From an uncultured Oscillospiraceae bacterium (GTDB lineage: Bacteria; Bacillota; Clostridia; Oscillospirales; Oscillospiraceae), in NCBI GenBank assembly GCA_934655875.1, contig CAKUHB010000014.1, positions 1 through 57,214 on the forward strand: a stretch of DNA of 57,214 bases, read 5' to 3'. Positions 24,206-32,458 of this stretch are shown in pieces. How positions within the stretch are numbered: position 1 is the first letter of the stretch; each line of letters begins with the position of its first letter. Position numbers and translations under genes: made by a program. The notes beneath the pieces were generated by a model. The model had not been told where the DNA came from, searched no databases, and saw only the letters and a list, made by a program, of their open reading frames with translations.

Positions 24206-25581
24206 TCCTTCTTCCTTTCTTCATCACGTTTGGAAAGAAGGGCCACGGTCTCCACATGGGCGCAGCGCGGGAAGAGGTCAAAGGCTTCCGCGTGGGTGAG
24301 GGAATAGCCCTCTGCGGTCAGAAGCTTCACGTCGCGCGCGAGCGTCGCCGGGTCACAGGAGACATAGACGACACGCTGCGGGCGCATGCCGGAAATTGCA
24401 TTGATCACGTCCTGACTGACGCCCTTGCGCGGCGGATCGACGACGATGACGTCCGGCTTTGTACCGGATGCTTCGAGCATTTTTGCCGCGGAGCCGGCGT
24501 CCATGCAGTAAAATTCCGCGTTTTCCATTTGGTTCTGCGCAGCGTTAAACTTAGCGTCCTCGATGGCCTGCGGGATGATCTCCACGCCGACGGCCTGCTT
24601 CGCGTGCCGGGCAAGGCAGAGCGTGATGGTGCCCGTGCCGCAGTAGAGATCGAGCACGGTCTCCTTGCCCGTCAGTCCGGCAAGGCTGACCGCCTTTTCA
24701 TACAGCCGTTCGGCCTGCGCGTGGTTGACCTGATAAAAGGCCGGTACGGACAGGCGGAATTGCAGACCGCAGAGCGTATCGGTCATGGTGCCGTCGCCGT
24801 AGAGCGGTTCAAAGGATGTGCCGAGGATCGTGTTGCCCTTTTTGCAGTTTGGGGAGAAGACAATGCTCGTGACGCCCGGTTCCGCGGCCAGAAGGGCCTG
24901 CACAAGCTGCTTTTTCTTCGGCAGCTGCTCCGTATTTGCCACAATGCAGACAAGGATCTGCCCGCTTTCCGCGCCGGTGCGGATATAAAGATGACGGATA
25001 TAGCCGGTATGTGTTTTTTCGTCGTAGGCGCGGATATGGTAAGTCTGCATCCAGTCAAGCAGGGCGCGGCGGATGCGGCCGGCGCAGGGCGGCTGGATGC
25101 GGCAGTCGTCGATGGGAATGACGGTATGCGTCCGCGCACTGAAAAAACCGATCACGGGCTTGCCGTTCTGCTCCTGCACAGGGAACTGCACCTTATTCCG
25201 GTAGCCGTCCAGCTCCGGCGCACTGGTGATGGGCAGTGCATCGATCGTCTGCCCGCCGATGCGGGTCAGGCAGCTCTGCACATGCGCGCGCTTGAGCTCC
25301 AGCTCCTGCGCGTAGTCCATATGCCGCAGGCTGCATCCGCCGCAGCGGCTGGTATAGGGGCAGTCCGGCCGAATCCGGTGCTGGGATGGGGTCAGAATGG
25401 AAACGAGATCCGCAAACAGCGCGCGATTGCCGATGTGCGCGATCCGAACGGTGCACTGCTCGCCGGGCAGCGCGCCCGCGACAAACAGCACCTGCCCGTC
25501 CACACGGGCGACGCCCGCGCCCTCAATGGTGGCGGATTCGATCGTAACAGTCAGACTGTCTCCTCGTTTGAAATCAGACAT
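24202..25581 (-). CDS. rlmD: 23S rRNA (uracil-C5)-methyltransferase RlmD/RumA-type
   Basis: This 459-residue member of the TrmA/RumA family methylates U1939 (or U747-type sites) of 23S rRNA. It has an N-terminal TRAM domain (residues 5-60), a 4Fe-4S cysteine set CPYTSRCGGCSLRHM (about 75-88), SAM-binding DLYCGTGTITLCLA, and the catalytic region DPPRKG...VYVSCDPATLARD. ATG 25581 has no strong ribosome site, and parS site 2 lies only 15 bp upstream. Whether U1939 or U747 is the target cannot be decided here. Confidence 0.88.
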   Translation of the reverse strand: MSDFKRGDSLTVTIESATIEGAGVARVDGQVLFVAGALPGEQCTVRIAHIGNRALFADLVSILTPSQHRIRPDCPYTSRCGGCSLRHMDYAQELELKRAHVQSCLTRIGGQTIDALPITSAPELDGYRNKVQFPVQEQNGKPVIGFFSARTHTVIPIDDCRIQPPCAGRIRRALLDWMQTYHIRAYDEKTHTGYIRHLYIRTGAESGQILVCIVANTEQLPKKKQLVQALLAAEPGVTSIVFSPNCKKGNTILGTSFEPLYGDGTMTDTLCGLQFRLSVPAFYQVNHAQAERLYEKAVSLAGLTGKETVLDLYCGTGTITLCLARHAKQAVGVEIIPQAIEDAKFNAAQNQMENAEFYCMDAGSAAKMLEASGTKPDVIVVDPPRKGVSQDVINAISGMRPQRVVYVSCDPATLARDVKLLTAEGYSLTHAEAFDLFPRCAHVETVALLSKRDEERKKE

Positions 25582-25595
25582 GGCTCTGTTTTGAA

Positions 25596-25611
25596 TGTTT
25601 CACGTGAAACA
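25596..25611. promoter_or_regulatory. parS site 2
   Basis: TGTTTCACGTGAAACA is identical to site 1, and the palindrome extends by 3 bp on each side (25593-25614). It fills the 31-bp gap between the lipoprotein stop and the rlmD start, and lies about 4.2 kb from dnaA. Confidence 0.95.
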
Positions 25612-25612
25612 T

Positions 25613-26182
25613 TCACTCCTCCTTCAGAAGCTCGCCGGTGGAAAGGCTGATCGTGTAGGTGTGCCGGAACTGCTGGTCTCCGGACTCGGTCGAATAGGAG
25701 ACGGAGAGCGTGTAGTCGACGATCAGTCCTCCCGCGCCTTCCGAGATGCTGTAGCCGCCGTTGACGTAGCCGATGGCCTGCTTTTCCTGTGCGGCGGGGT
25801 ATACCGTCTCCTGCGCATAGGACAGGACGGTCTGGGAAAGGTCGTCAAAGACGGCGTTGGCCGCCGCGGACGCGTCGTCGGACGAAAGCGTCAGATGGGG
25901 CAGGGTATAGGTACAGGTGACGATCTCCTCAAGGTCGGTCTGGATGGTCTCCGGCTCGTCCAGCCAGCTCCAGTCGCTGTTGTCGACGGGTGTTTGCTGC
26001 TGGTTCGGCGTGATCTGGATGACGTTGTCCTGCGGCTGCTCCGGAATCTGCTCCTCAGGCTGCTGCGTCTGTGCGTCCGGCTCAACCGGCGCGGCCAGAT
26101 CCTGTGTCTGCGGCTTCTGGGCGCAGCCCGCTGCGGTGAATAAGAAAAAAGCAGCTAAGGAAGCTGCAAGCAGTTTCTTCAT
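25613..26182 (-). CDS. Putative lipoprotein
   Basis: This 189-residue protein has a lipoprotein signal: KK at positions 2-3, a hydrophobic core and lipobox FTAAGC with lipidated Cys20. A Gln/Pro/Glu-rich linker (about 22-68) precedes a C-terminal domain (about 75-189) with beta-rich segments GGYSISEGAGGLIVDYTLSV and HTYTISLSTGELL. The latter resembles the DUF3298/RsiV-like ending of secreted Firmicute proteins. The function is unknown. AGGAGGAAT precedes ATG 26182. It is transcribed towards rlmD with parS between, and it diverges from the radical SAM gene. Confidence 0.8.
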   Translation of the reverse strand: MKKLLAASLAAFFLFTAAGCAQKPQTQDLAAPVEPDAQTQQPEEQIPEQPQDNVIQITPNQQQTPVDNSDWSWLDEPETIQTDLEEIVTCTYTLPHLTLSSDDASAAANAVFDDLSQTVLSYAQETVYPAAQEKQAIGYVNGGYSISEGAGGLIVDYTLSVSYSTESGDQQFRHTYTISLSTGELLKEE

Positions 26183-26224
26183 TGTATATTCCTCCTTTTT
26201 CGGTATTTTAGCACACGGAAAAGC

Positions 26225-26253
26225 TTGTGTAAAGACGGGGAACGCGCTATACT
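26225..26253 (+). promoter_or_regulatory. Promoter of the radical SAM gene
   Basis: TTGTGT (26225-26230), a 17-bp spacer and TATACT (26248-26253), 35 bp before the start codon. Confidence 0.7.
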
Positions 26254-26287
26254 TGGCGCAGAATGTCTTTTATCGGAGGAATCTGAA

Positions 26288-27172
26288 ATGCTGGATTACC
26301 GCCATTGCACGCTCTGTCCGCGCCGGTGCGGCGTCGACCGGACTGCGGGGCAGCTTGGCTTCTGCCGGATGCCGGATCATATTCTTGCGGCGCGGGCCGC
26401 GCTTCATTATTGGGAGGAGCCGGTGATCTCCGGCAGCTTCGGCAGCGGCGCAGTCTTTTTTTCCGGCTGCACGCTGCAATGTGCGTTCTGCCAGAACGTG
26501 GTGATCTCGCAGGAGAACTTTGGAAAGGAGATTTCCTCCGCGCAGCTGCGCGAAGCGTTCGAGCGGCTGATCGACGAGGGATGTCAGAACATCAACCTTG
26601 TCACGCCGACGCATTTTCTGCCGTCGATCCTCCCGGCACTGACGCCGAAGCTGCCCGTCCCGGTCGTCTATAACTGCGGCGGCTATGAATCCGTCGAGAC
26701 GCTGCGCGAGCTGGAGGGCCTGATTGACATTTATCTGCCGGACTTCAAGTACAGCGACAATGCCCTCGCTGCAAAGCTTTCCCACGCGCCGGATTATGTG
26801 GAGACAGCCGCGGCGGCCATTCAGGAAATGTACCGGCAGGTCGGCAGTGCAGTGATTGAAGACGAGCAGATGATGCAGGGCATCATCATCCGGCATCTGG
26901 TTCTGCCGGGCTGCATCGATAATTCCCTTGGCGTACTCGATTGGATCGCAGAGACATTTCCGAAAAAGGACGTGCTCGTCAGCCTGATGAGCCAGTACGT
27001 CCCCATGGGCCGGGCAAAAGCCATGCCGCCCTTTGACCGGCGGATCACGGAGGAGGAATACGACGCGGTTTTGTCGTATCTGTATCTGCTGGAGCTGGAT
27101 CACGGCTATACGCAGGATTTTTCTGCGGCGTCTACAGATTATATCCCGGACTTTAATTTAGAGGGATTATAA
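26288..27172 (+). CDS. Radical SAM protein, PflA/PflX-like
   Basis: This 294-residue protein has the radical SAM cluster motif CTLQCAFCQ (about residues 62-70, CxxxCxxC), preceded by an extra N-terminal cysteine set CTLCPRRCGVDRTAGQLGFC that could bind a second cluster. VVYNCGGYES and IYLPDFKYSD match the uncharacterised PflX-type activating-enzyme homologues (COG1313). True partners of this subfamily are not established, and no glycyl-radical enzyme gene is adjacent. ATG 26288 has GGAGGA 9 nt upstream. The stop codon TAA overlaps the upstream edge of the lexA control region. Confidence 0.88.
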   Translation: MLDYRHCTLCPRRCGVDRTAGQLGFCRMPDHILAARAALHYWEEPVISGSFGSGAVFFSGCTLQCAFCQNVVISQENFGKEISSAQLREAFERLIDEGCQNINLVTPTHFLPSILPALTPKLPVPVVYNCGGYESVETLRELEGLIDIYLPDFKYSDNALAAKLSHAPDYVETAAAAIQEMYRQVGSAVIEDEQMMQGIIIRHLVLPGCIDNSLGVLDWIAETFPKKDVLVSLMSQYVPMGRAKAMPPFDRRITEEEYDAVLSYLYLLELDHGYTQDFSAASTDYIPDFNLEGL

Positions 27173-27173
27173 A

Positions 27174-27209
27174 CAAACGTTTGCTTTTCTGGGCAGGATA
27201 TGCTATACT
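27174..27209 (+). promoter_or_regulatory. lexA promoter with candidate LexA operator
   Basis: TTGCTT (27181-27186), a 17-bp spacer and TATACT (27204-27209). The palindrome CAAACGTTTG (27174-27183) overlaps the -35 box, where a LexA autorepression site is expected. It differs from the classic Gram-positive GAAC-N4-GTTC box. Confidence 0.6.
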
Positions 27210-27239
27210 GGGTGCACCACCAGAAAAGGGGCTGTCAAA

Positions 27240-27818
27240 ATGGCACGAACAAGCAAGAAACGGGAAGAAATTCTGCAATTTCTGACGCAGTTTGTCGGGG
27301 AAAACGGATACGCGCCCTCTGTGCGCGAGATCTGCACCGCCGTTGGCCTGCAATCTACGGCAACCGTCCATTATCACCTCAGCGCGCTGCGCGACGCTGG
27401 TCTTATCGAAATGGACGACATGAAAAAACGTGCCATCTCCCTGCCGGAGAGCCGCCGGGCCGACCGGATCCCGGTCGTGGGCGTGGTCACGGCCGGCGTG
27501 CCGATCCTGGCCGTTGAAAATATCGAGGGTTATCTCCCGTGGGACGGCGAGCGCGGCTGCTATGCGCTGCGCGTGCGCGGCGATTCCATGATCAATGCCG
27601 GGATTCTGGACGGGGATAAGGTTGTCGTCCGACCGCAGCAGACGGCGGACAACGGCGAGATCGTCGTGGCGCTGCTGGATGATTCCGCCACAGTCAAGCG
27701 CTTCCACAAAGACGGTTCGACCGTCTGGCTGATGCCGGAGAATCCGGCCTATGATCCGATCGACGGAACGCAGGCGCAGATCCTCGGCAAGGTCAAGGCT
27801 GTCATCCGGACATATTGA
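27240..27818 (+). CDS. lexA: LexA repressor
   Basis: This 192-residue SOS repressor has an N-terminal winged helix (PSVREICTAVGLQSTATVHYHLSALRDAGLI), autocleavage site Ala85-Gly86 in VVTAGVPIL, and the catalytic Ser116 (GDSM) and Lys153 (ATVKRF) dyad. All cleavage elements are present, so it should respond to RecA. The 5' end follows a promoter with a palindrome on the -35. It is monocistronic, with a strong terminator after it. Confidence 0.96.
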   Translation: MARTSKKREEILQFLTQFVGENGYAPSVREICTAVGLQSTATVHYHLSALRDAGLIEMDDMKKRAISLPESRRADRIPVVGVVTAGVPILAVENIEGYLPWDGERGCYALRVRGDSMINAGILDGDKVVVRPQQTADNGEIVVALLDDSATVKRFHKDGSTVWLMPENPAYDPIDGTQAQILGKVKAVIRTY

Positions 27819-27834
27819 CGAAAATATTGTATTT

Positions 27835-27872
27835 CCCCGCGGACGATTTCTGCATCGTCCGCGGGGCTTTTG
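27835..27872 (+). terminator. Terminator of lexA
   Basis: A 13-bp perfect stem (27835-27847 / 27854-27866) and a 6-nt loop, then CTTTT. Confidence 0.85.
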
Positions 27873-27946
27873 CATGGAAAGGGACTTTTCTTTTTCCGAC
27901 AAATCTGCTAGACTATAGAACGCAAAAGGGAAGGAGACTGCCGTTT

Positions 27947-28585
27947 ATGCCGGATCTTTGTCAGAAAATTGAACTTACAACCTGGCCGCGGGCGGAGAGC
28001 TTCCGGTTTTTTTCCTCGCTCGACCAGCCGTTTTACAGTGTCTGCTTCCGCGTGGACGTGACGAAGCTGCATGCATATGCAAAATCGCATAACCTGTCCT
28101 TTTATCACGCCATGATCTACTTCGTCACGCAGGCCGTAAACGAAACGGAGAATTTCCGCTATACCATCCGGGATGGTGAGGTTTACCTTCTCCCGGCGCG
28201 CACGCCGAGCTTTACCGTGCTGAAGCCCGGCAGCGAGCAGTTCCAGATCGTCACCGCGCCCTGCACCGGAATTCTGGAAGCCTTTTGCCGCGCGGCAAAG
28301 GAAAAAACAGAAGCGCAGACCGCATTTCTGGATCCGGCTTCGGAGACGGACGATCTCATTTACATCTCCTGCCTGCCGTGGTTCGATCTGACATGCTGCA
28401 CGAACGAGCGAAAGGTGGATATTGACGACGCCATCCCGCGCATCACGTGGGGCAAATACGTCAAGGAGGGCGACCGCGAGGTGCTCGGCCTTTCCGTGGA
28501 AGTCAATCACCGGCTGATTGACGGCGTGCATCTGGGCCGGTTTTATGAGCGGCTGCAGGAATCGCTGTCCGCACTGGAGGGATAA
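27947..28585 (+). CDS. Chloramphenicol acetyltransferase-like (CatA fold) protein
   Basis: This 212-residue member of the trimeric CatA-type acyltransferase family has the catalytic motif His188-x3-Asp192-Gly193 in VEVNHRLIDGVHLGRFYE and the upstream SFYHAMIYFVTQAVNE and FTVLKPGSEQF segments seen in CATs. Classical CATs have HHxxxDG, whereas here Asn precedes the catalytic His. Activity on chloramphenicol cannot be assumed, because many chromosomal homologues act on other substrates. GGGAAGGAG precedes ATG 27947. azlC follows after 9 bp in the same direction. Confidence 0.85.
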   Translation: MPDLCQKIELTTWPRAESFRFFSSLDQPFYSVCFRVDVTKLHAYAKSHNLSFYHAMIYFVTQAVNETENFRYTIRDGEVYLLPARTPSFTVLKPGSEQFQIVTAPCTGILEAFCRAAKEKTEAQTAFLDPASETDDLIYISCLPWFDLTCCTNERKVDIDDAIPRITWGKYVKEGDREVLGLSVEVNHRLIDGVHLGRFYERLQESLSALEG

Positions 28586-28594
28586 GCAAAACCC

Positions 28595-29305
28595 ATGCAG
28601 AAGAATCTCAAATGGAACGCACTGAAGGCGGCGTTCCCGTATACCATTCCCATTTTCGCGGGCTTCTGGTTCCTTGCGCTGGCCTATGGCATTTACATGA
28701 ATGTCTCCGGCTTCAGCTTCTGGTACCCGATGGCGATGAGCGCCATTATCTACGGCGGAAGTCTGGAATTTGTCGCGGTCAGCATGCTGCTTTCGCCCTT
28801 CGCGCCGGTGCAGACGTTTCTGATGACGCTGATGATCCAGGCGCGGCACCTGTTCTATGGTATTTCCATGCTGGATAAATACAAGCATCTGGGCGCAAAG
28901 AAGCTATATATCATCTACGCCATGTGCGACGAAACCTTCAGCGTCAACTACACGGCAAAGATCCCGGACGGCGTGGATCGCGGCTGGTTTTATTTCTTCG
29001 TTTCGCTCCTGAATCAGATCTACTGGGTCAGCGGCGCAACGATCGGCGGGCTTCTCGGAAGTCTTATCCATTTTGACACGACCGGGCTGGATTTTGTGAT
29101 GACGGCCATGTTTGTCGTCATCTTCATGGAACAGTGGAGGAAGGAAAATCACCATTTCAGCGAACTGATCGGGCTGATTGCCGCGGTCGGGTGTCTGCTC
29201 CTCTTCGGCGCGGATAATTTTATGAATCCGACCATGGTCTGTATTCTGGCCGCCCTGTCCTTCTTCAAAAAACCGATCGAATCAAAGTTTGGAGACCTGT
29301 CATGA
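28595..29305 (+). CDS. azlC: AzlC-family branched-chain amino acid exporter subunit
   Basis: This 236-residue integral membrane protein has about six membrane segments. It carries the AzlC hallmarks PIFAGFWFLALAYGIYM, IIYGGSLEFVAVSMLLSPFAPVQTFLMTLMIQARHLFYGI and YAMCDETFSV. AzlC works with the small AzlD to export branched-chain amino acids or analogues. The stop overlaps the azlD start (ATGA). It lies 9 bp after the CAT-like gene, probably in one transcript. Confidence 0.92.
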   Translation: MQKNLKWNALKAAFPYTIPIFAGFWFLALAYGIYMNVSGFSFWYPMAMSAIIYGGSLEFVAVSMLLSPFAPVQTFLMTLMIQARHLFYGISMLDKYKHLGAKKLYIIYAMCDETFSVNYTAKIPDGVDRGWFYFFVSLLNQIYWVSGATIGGLLGSLIHFDTTGLDFVMTAMFVVIFMEQWRKENHHFSELIGLIAAVGCLLLFGADNFMNPTMVCILAALSFFKKPIESKFGDLS

Positions 29306-29628
29306 CACTCACGCAGCAGATCATTACCATCGGCCTTTGCGCGCTCGGCACGATGCTCACGCGCTTTCTGCCATTTCTTATCTTCAGCGAAAACAAAAAA
29401 ACGCCATCCTTTGTCCAGTATCTCGGCAAGGTCCTGCCTGGGGCGATCTTTGCGATGCTGGTCGTCTACTGCCTGAAATCCGTCTCGCTTCGGCAGTACA
29501 GCTACGGACTGCCGGAGTTTCTGGCCATTTTTGTGACGGCCGGCCTGCATCTGTGGAAGCGGCAGATGCTTCTTTCGATCGCGGGCGGCACGCTCGTCTA
29601 TATGCTTCTCATCCGTCTTGTTTTCTGA
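29302..29628 (+). CDS. azlD: AzlD-family branched-chain amino acid transport subunit
   Basis: This 108-residue membrane protein has four predicted helices. It has the conserved N-terminal IGLCALGTMLTRFLPFLIF and central LGKVLPGAIFAMLVVYCLK of AzlD. It is the partner of azlC, with a 4-bp overlap indicating coupling. A strong terminator follows, separating the azl operon from dnaA. Confidence 0.92.
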   Translation: MTLTQQIITIGLCALGTMLTRFLPFLIFSENKKTPSFVQYLGKVLPGAIFAMLVVYCLKSVSLRQYSYGLPEFLAIFVTAGLHLWKRQMLLSIAGGTLVYMLLIRLVF

Positions 29629-29631
29629 ATC

Positions 29632-29670
29632 AAATCTTCTCCGGCAGTGCGCTGCCGGAGAAGATTTTTT
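29632..29670 (+). terminator. Terminator of azlCD
   Basis: A 16-bp perfect stem (29632-29647 / 29652-29667) with loop TGCG and a run of T residues, immediately ahead of the dnaA control region. Confidence 0.92.
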
Positions 29671-29702
29671 ATATTATATTAAAGTGTGTACCTGTACTCC
29701 CC

Positions 29703-29743
29703 TTGAAAACTGTCCACAATTGTGTTATGATTATTGTGTATAA
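29703..29743 (+). promoter_or_regulatory. dnaA promoter with DnaA boxes
   Basis: TTGAAA (29703-29708), a 17-bp spacer and TATGAT (29726-29731). A DnaA box variant CTGTCCACA (29710-29718) lies in the spacer. TTATACACA is read on the minus strand just after the -10 (29743-29735). This fits autoregulation of dnaA. Confidence 0.75.
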
Positions 29744-29793
29744 ATTTGTGATTTTTTTGCCCGCGCGGCATGGAAGTTGGAAAGGAGCTGCGC

Positions 29794-31110
29794 ATGTATT
29801 CTACCGCTTACGTCTGGGCGAAGGTGCTCGGCCATATGGAGGCCAGATTGACGCCGCAGGTGGTCTCCACCTGGTTTGACGATACCGAAATTCTCGAGCT
29901 GACCGACAATCAGCTGGTTCTCTATTCCCCGTCGTCGTTCCGCAAGGATATTATCCTTCGCCGCTGCCAGGGTTATATCAAGGAAGCGATGCAGGAGATC
30001 TTCCAGATGGACGTCACCATCACCGTTCTGGATGAGACGGAGATCGAAGCCTATCGCGGCCGGCAGCAGAAGCCGGAGTTTATCGAATTTAACCCGCAGT
30101 TCACGTTCGATAATTTCGTCGTCGGCTCCTCCAACCGCTTTGCGCACGCCGCGGCCATTTCCGTCGCCAACAATCCGGCGGAAACGTATAACCCCCTCTT
30201 CATCTACGGCCCATCCGGCCTTGGCAAGACGCATCTGCTTTACGCCATTGCCAGCGTCGTCCATAAAAACCATCCCAGCTATAATATCGTCTACATCAAG
30301 GGTGATCAGTTTACCAATGAGCTGATCGCCGCCCTGCAGGAGGGCCGCAACAACGAGTTCCGCAACAAATACCGCAATGCGGATCTGTTTCTCGTCGACG
30401 ATATCCAGTTTATTGCCGGCAAGGAATCCACGCAGGAGGAATTTTTCCATACATTCAATAACCTCTACGAGAACCACCACCAGATCGTCCTGACCGCCGA
30501 CCGGCCGCCCAATGAGATGCTCCGGCTGGAGGATCGTCTGAAAACGCGGTTCGAATGGGGTCTGATCGCGGATATTCAGCCGCCGGATTATGAGACGCGT
30601 ATGGCGATCATCAAGAATAAATCCGTCTCGCTTGGCTTTGAGCTGCCGGATGATGTCTGCTCGTTCATCGCGGAAAACGTCACCTCCAATGTCCGGCTTC
30701 TTGAGGGCACGGTCAAAAAGATCCGCGCCTATCACGATCTTGACAATATGGAGCTGACCGTCCCGAACGTGGCCCGCGCCATCAAGGACATGTACAACAA
30801 GGAAAAGGCCGAAAGCCTGCCGACGCCGAATCTCATCATCGGCGAGGTCTCCCGCTTCTATAACATTGAGGAAGCCGTCATCCGCGGCACGCTCAAAAAT
30901 AAAAACACCGCCGAAGCGCGGCAGGTCGCCATGTATCTCATGCGGAAGCTTACAAATCTCTCGCTTCCCGACATCGGCAAGGAATTTGGCCGCGACCATT
31001 CGACTGTTATCCACTCCATCAAAAAGGTCGAGCAGCAGCTCACGTCCGGATCCGGCGGATTGCAGGATAACATCCGCGACATTACGGCAAATATCAACAG
31101 CAAGCTCTGA
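29794..31110 (+). CDS. dnaA: Chromosomal replication initiator DnaA
   Basis: This 438-residue initiator has domain I (1-80), a short linker, AAA+ Walker A GPSGLGKT (139-146), Walker B LFLVDD (198-203), and C-terminal domain IV with the DnaA signature GKEFGRDHSTVIHSI. The start at 29794 is chosen because GGAAAGGAG lies 6-7 nt upstream. ATG 29770 has no ribosome site. Boxes flank it upstream (promoter) and downstream (oriC). It begins the conserved order dnaA-dnaN-S4 protein-recF-remB-gyrB-gyrA. Confidence 0.98.
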   Translation: MYSTAYVWAKVLGHMEARLTPQVVSTWFDDTEILELTDNQLVLYSPSSFRKDIILRRCQGYIKEAMQEIFQMDVTITVLDETEIEAYRGRQQKPEFIEFNPQFTFDNFVVGSSNRFAHAAAISVANNPAETYNPLFIYGPSGLGKTHLLYAIASVVHKNHPSYNIVYIKGDQFTNELIAALQEGRNNEFRNKYRNADLFLVDDIQFIAGKESTQEEFFHTFNNLYENHHQIVLTADRPPNEMLRLEDRLKTRFEWGLIADIQPPDYETRMAIIKNKSVSLGFELPDDVCSFIAENVTSNVRLLEGTVKKIRAYHDLDNMELTVPNVARAIKDMYNKEKAESLPTPNLIIGEVSRFYNIEEAVIRGTLKNKNTAEARQVAMYLMRKLTNLSLPDIGKEFGRDHSTVIHSIKKVEQQLTSGSGGLQDNIRDITANINSKL

Positions 31111-31344
31111 TTTTCTCCACACCCGGCTGTGGAATCCACAGCGCAGGTCTGTTGAAAGCTGTGAAACGCGTGTTTCACAAAAACGGGTGTGGATAACAAT
31201 TTGAATCCTCCACAAGAGGGTGTGGAGAAAAAAGCATTGCCGCGTCAGGCTCTGCACCACTTTTCCACATAACTTTTCCCTACTGCTACGTACTTCTAAA
31301 AAAAATCCTTTCTTTCTCTTGAAAGAAGAAACGGAGGAGCTTTC
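31111..31344. other. oriC: DnaA-box cluster and unwinding region between dnaA and dnaN
   Basis: DnaA boxes are visible at 31113-31121 (TTCTCCACA), 31188-31196 (minus-strand TTATCCACA, perfect), 31206-31214 (TCCTCCACA), 31221-31229 (minus-strand TTCTCCACA) and 31261-31269 (TTTTCCACA). GCTGTGG/CCACAGC forms a palindrome near 31127-31143. After the last box comes CTACTGCTACGTACTTCTA (31280-31298), which looks like the DnaA-trio element, then an A/T-rich tract (31297-31330) suited to unwinding. No gene is present. Confidence 0.88.
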
Positions 31345-32457
31345 ATGAAATTTACCTGTGAAAAAAACGCACTCGTCGCCGCGATCTCCATTGCGTCCCG
31401 CACCGTCGCGCAGAAGAGCACCATTCCCGCGCTCGAGGGGATCTATATTAGAGCAGGTGTCAAGCTGACGCTTTCCGGTTATAATCTCGAAACGGGCATC
31501 ACCATTTCCGTCGACGCTGACATTGCGGAAACTGGCGCCTGCATCATGCCGTCCCGCCTGTTTTTCGATATCGTCCGCAAGCTGCCGGACGATACGGTCT
31601 CCATCAGCGTGGATGACGCGTTCAAAGTCTCCATCCGCGGCGGCATTTCTTCGTTCTCCATCACAGCCATGTCTTCCGAGGATTATCCGGAGCTGCCGGA
31701 GGTCGATTCGGAAAAGGGAATCCAGCTGCCGCAGAATGAACTAAAGGCCATGATCGGCGGCACGAGCTTTGCCGTCAGCGAAAATCAGGCGCGCCCCATC
31801 CATACCGGCTGCCTGTTTGAGGTAGACGACACGTCCATCACCGTCGTCGCCGTCGACGGCTACCGCCTGGCGCTGCGCCGGTGGACGACGGAAGAGCCAA
31901 TCGGCCGCAAGCTCAAATTTGTCGTTCCGGCTGCCGCGCTGAAGGAAACGGAAAAGATCCTCGGCGATACGGATGAAAACTGCACGTTCTATCTTGGCTC
32001 CAAGCATATTCTCTTCTCCATCGGAGAAGCCACGCTCGTCTGCCGTCTGCTTGAGGGTGAGTTCCTTGACTGGCGGCGCGTGCTGCCGCAGAACCAGCCG
32101 ATCAAGCTGGCGGTCAACGTGGCAAAGATGACAGACTCTATCGAGCGTGTCGGTCTGATCATTTCGGAAAAGCTCAAAAGCCCGGTTCGCTGCCGCTTTG
32201 GCGAAAATACCGCGGATTTCCGCTCTGTCTCCACGATCGGCGAAGCGCATGACGTCTGCCAGATCGCAGGCGACGGGCAGGACATGGAGATCGGCTTCAA
32301 CTGCCGGTATCTGCTCGACGCGCTGCGCGCGATCCCGGATGCGGAATGCTCGCTCGAGCTGGTCAACGGACTGAGTCCCATCGTCATGAATCCGTGCGAC
32401 GGCTCCGGCCGGTACAGCTATATGGTTCTGCCGGTGCGTCTGAAAGCGGGGGAATAA
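31345..32457 (+). CDS. dnaN: DNA polymerase III beta clamp
   Basis: This 370-residue sliding clamp is made of three repeated clamp folds. Family landmarks are MKFTCEKNALVAAISIASRTVAQKS at the N-terminus, VAVDGYRLALRR in the middle, and the C-terminal MNPCDGSGRYSYMVLPVRL that forms the protein-binding pocket. GGAGGAG precedes ATG 31345. It is located after oriC, and the S4 protein gene begins two bases after its stop. Confidence 0.97.
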   Translation: MKFTCEKNALVAAISIASRTVAQKSTIPALEGIYIRAGVKLTLSGYNLETGITISVDADIAETGACIMPSRLFFDIVRKLPDDTVSISVDDAFKVSIRGGISSFSITAMSSEDYPELPEVDSEKGIQLPQNELKAMIGGTSFAVSENQARPIHTGCLFEVDDTSITVVAVDGYRLALRRWTTEEPIGRKLKFVVPAAALKETEKILGDTDENCTFYLGSKHILFSIGEATLVCRLLEGEFLDWRRVLPQNQPIKLAVNVAKMTDSIERVGLIISEKLKSPVRCRFGENTADFRSVSTIGEAHDVCQIAGDGQDMEIGFNCRYLLDALRAIPDAECSLELVNGLSPIVMNPCDGSGRYSYMVLPVRLKAGE

Positions 32458-32458
32458 C

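Noticed and set aside
29770..29793. ATG 29770 as dnaA start
   Set aside because: No ribosome site precedes it, while GGAAAGGAG inside this stretch serves ATG 29794.
31111..31344. CRISPR-like direct repeats in the oriC gap
   Set aside because: The recurring CCACA/TGTGG units are DnaA boxes in both orientations with irregular spacing.
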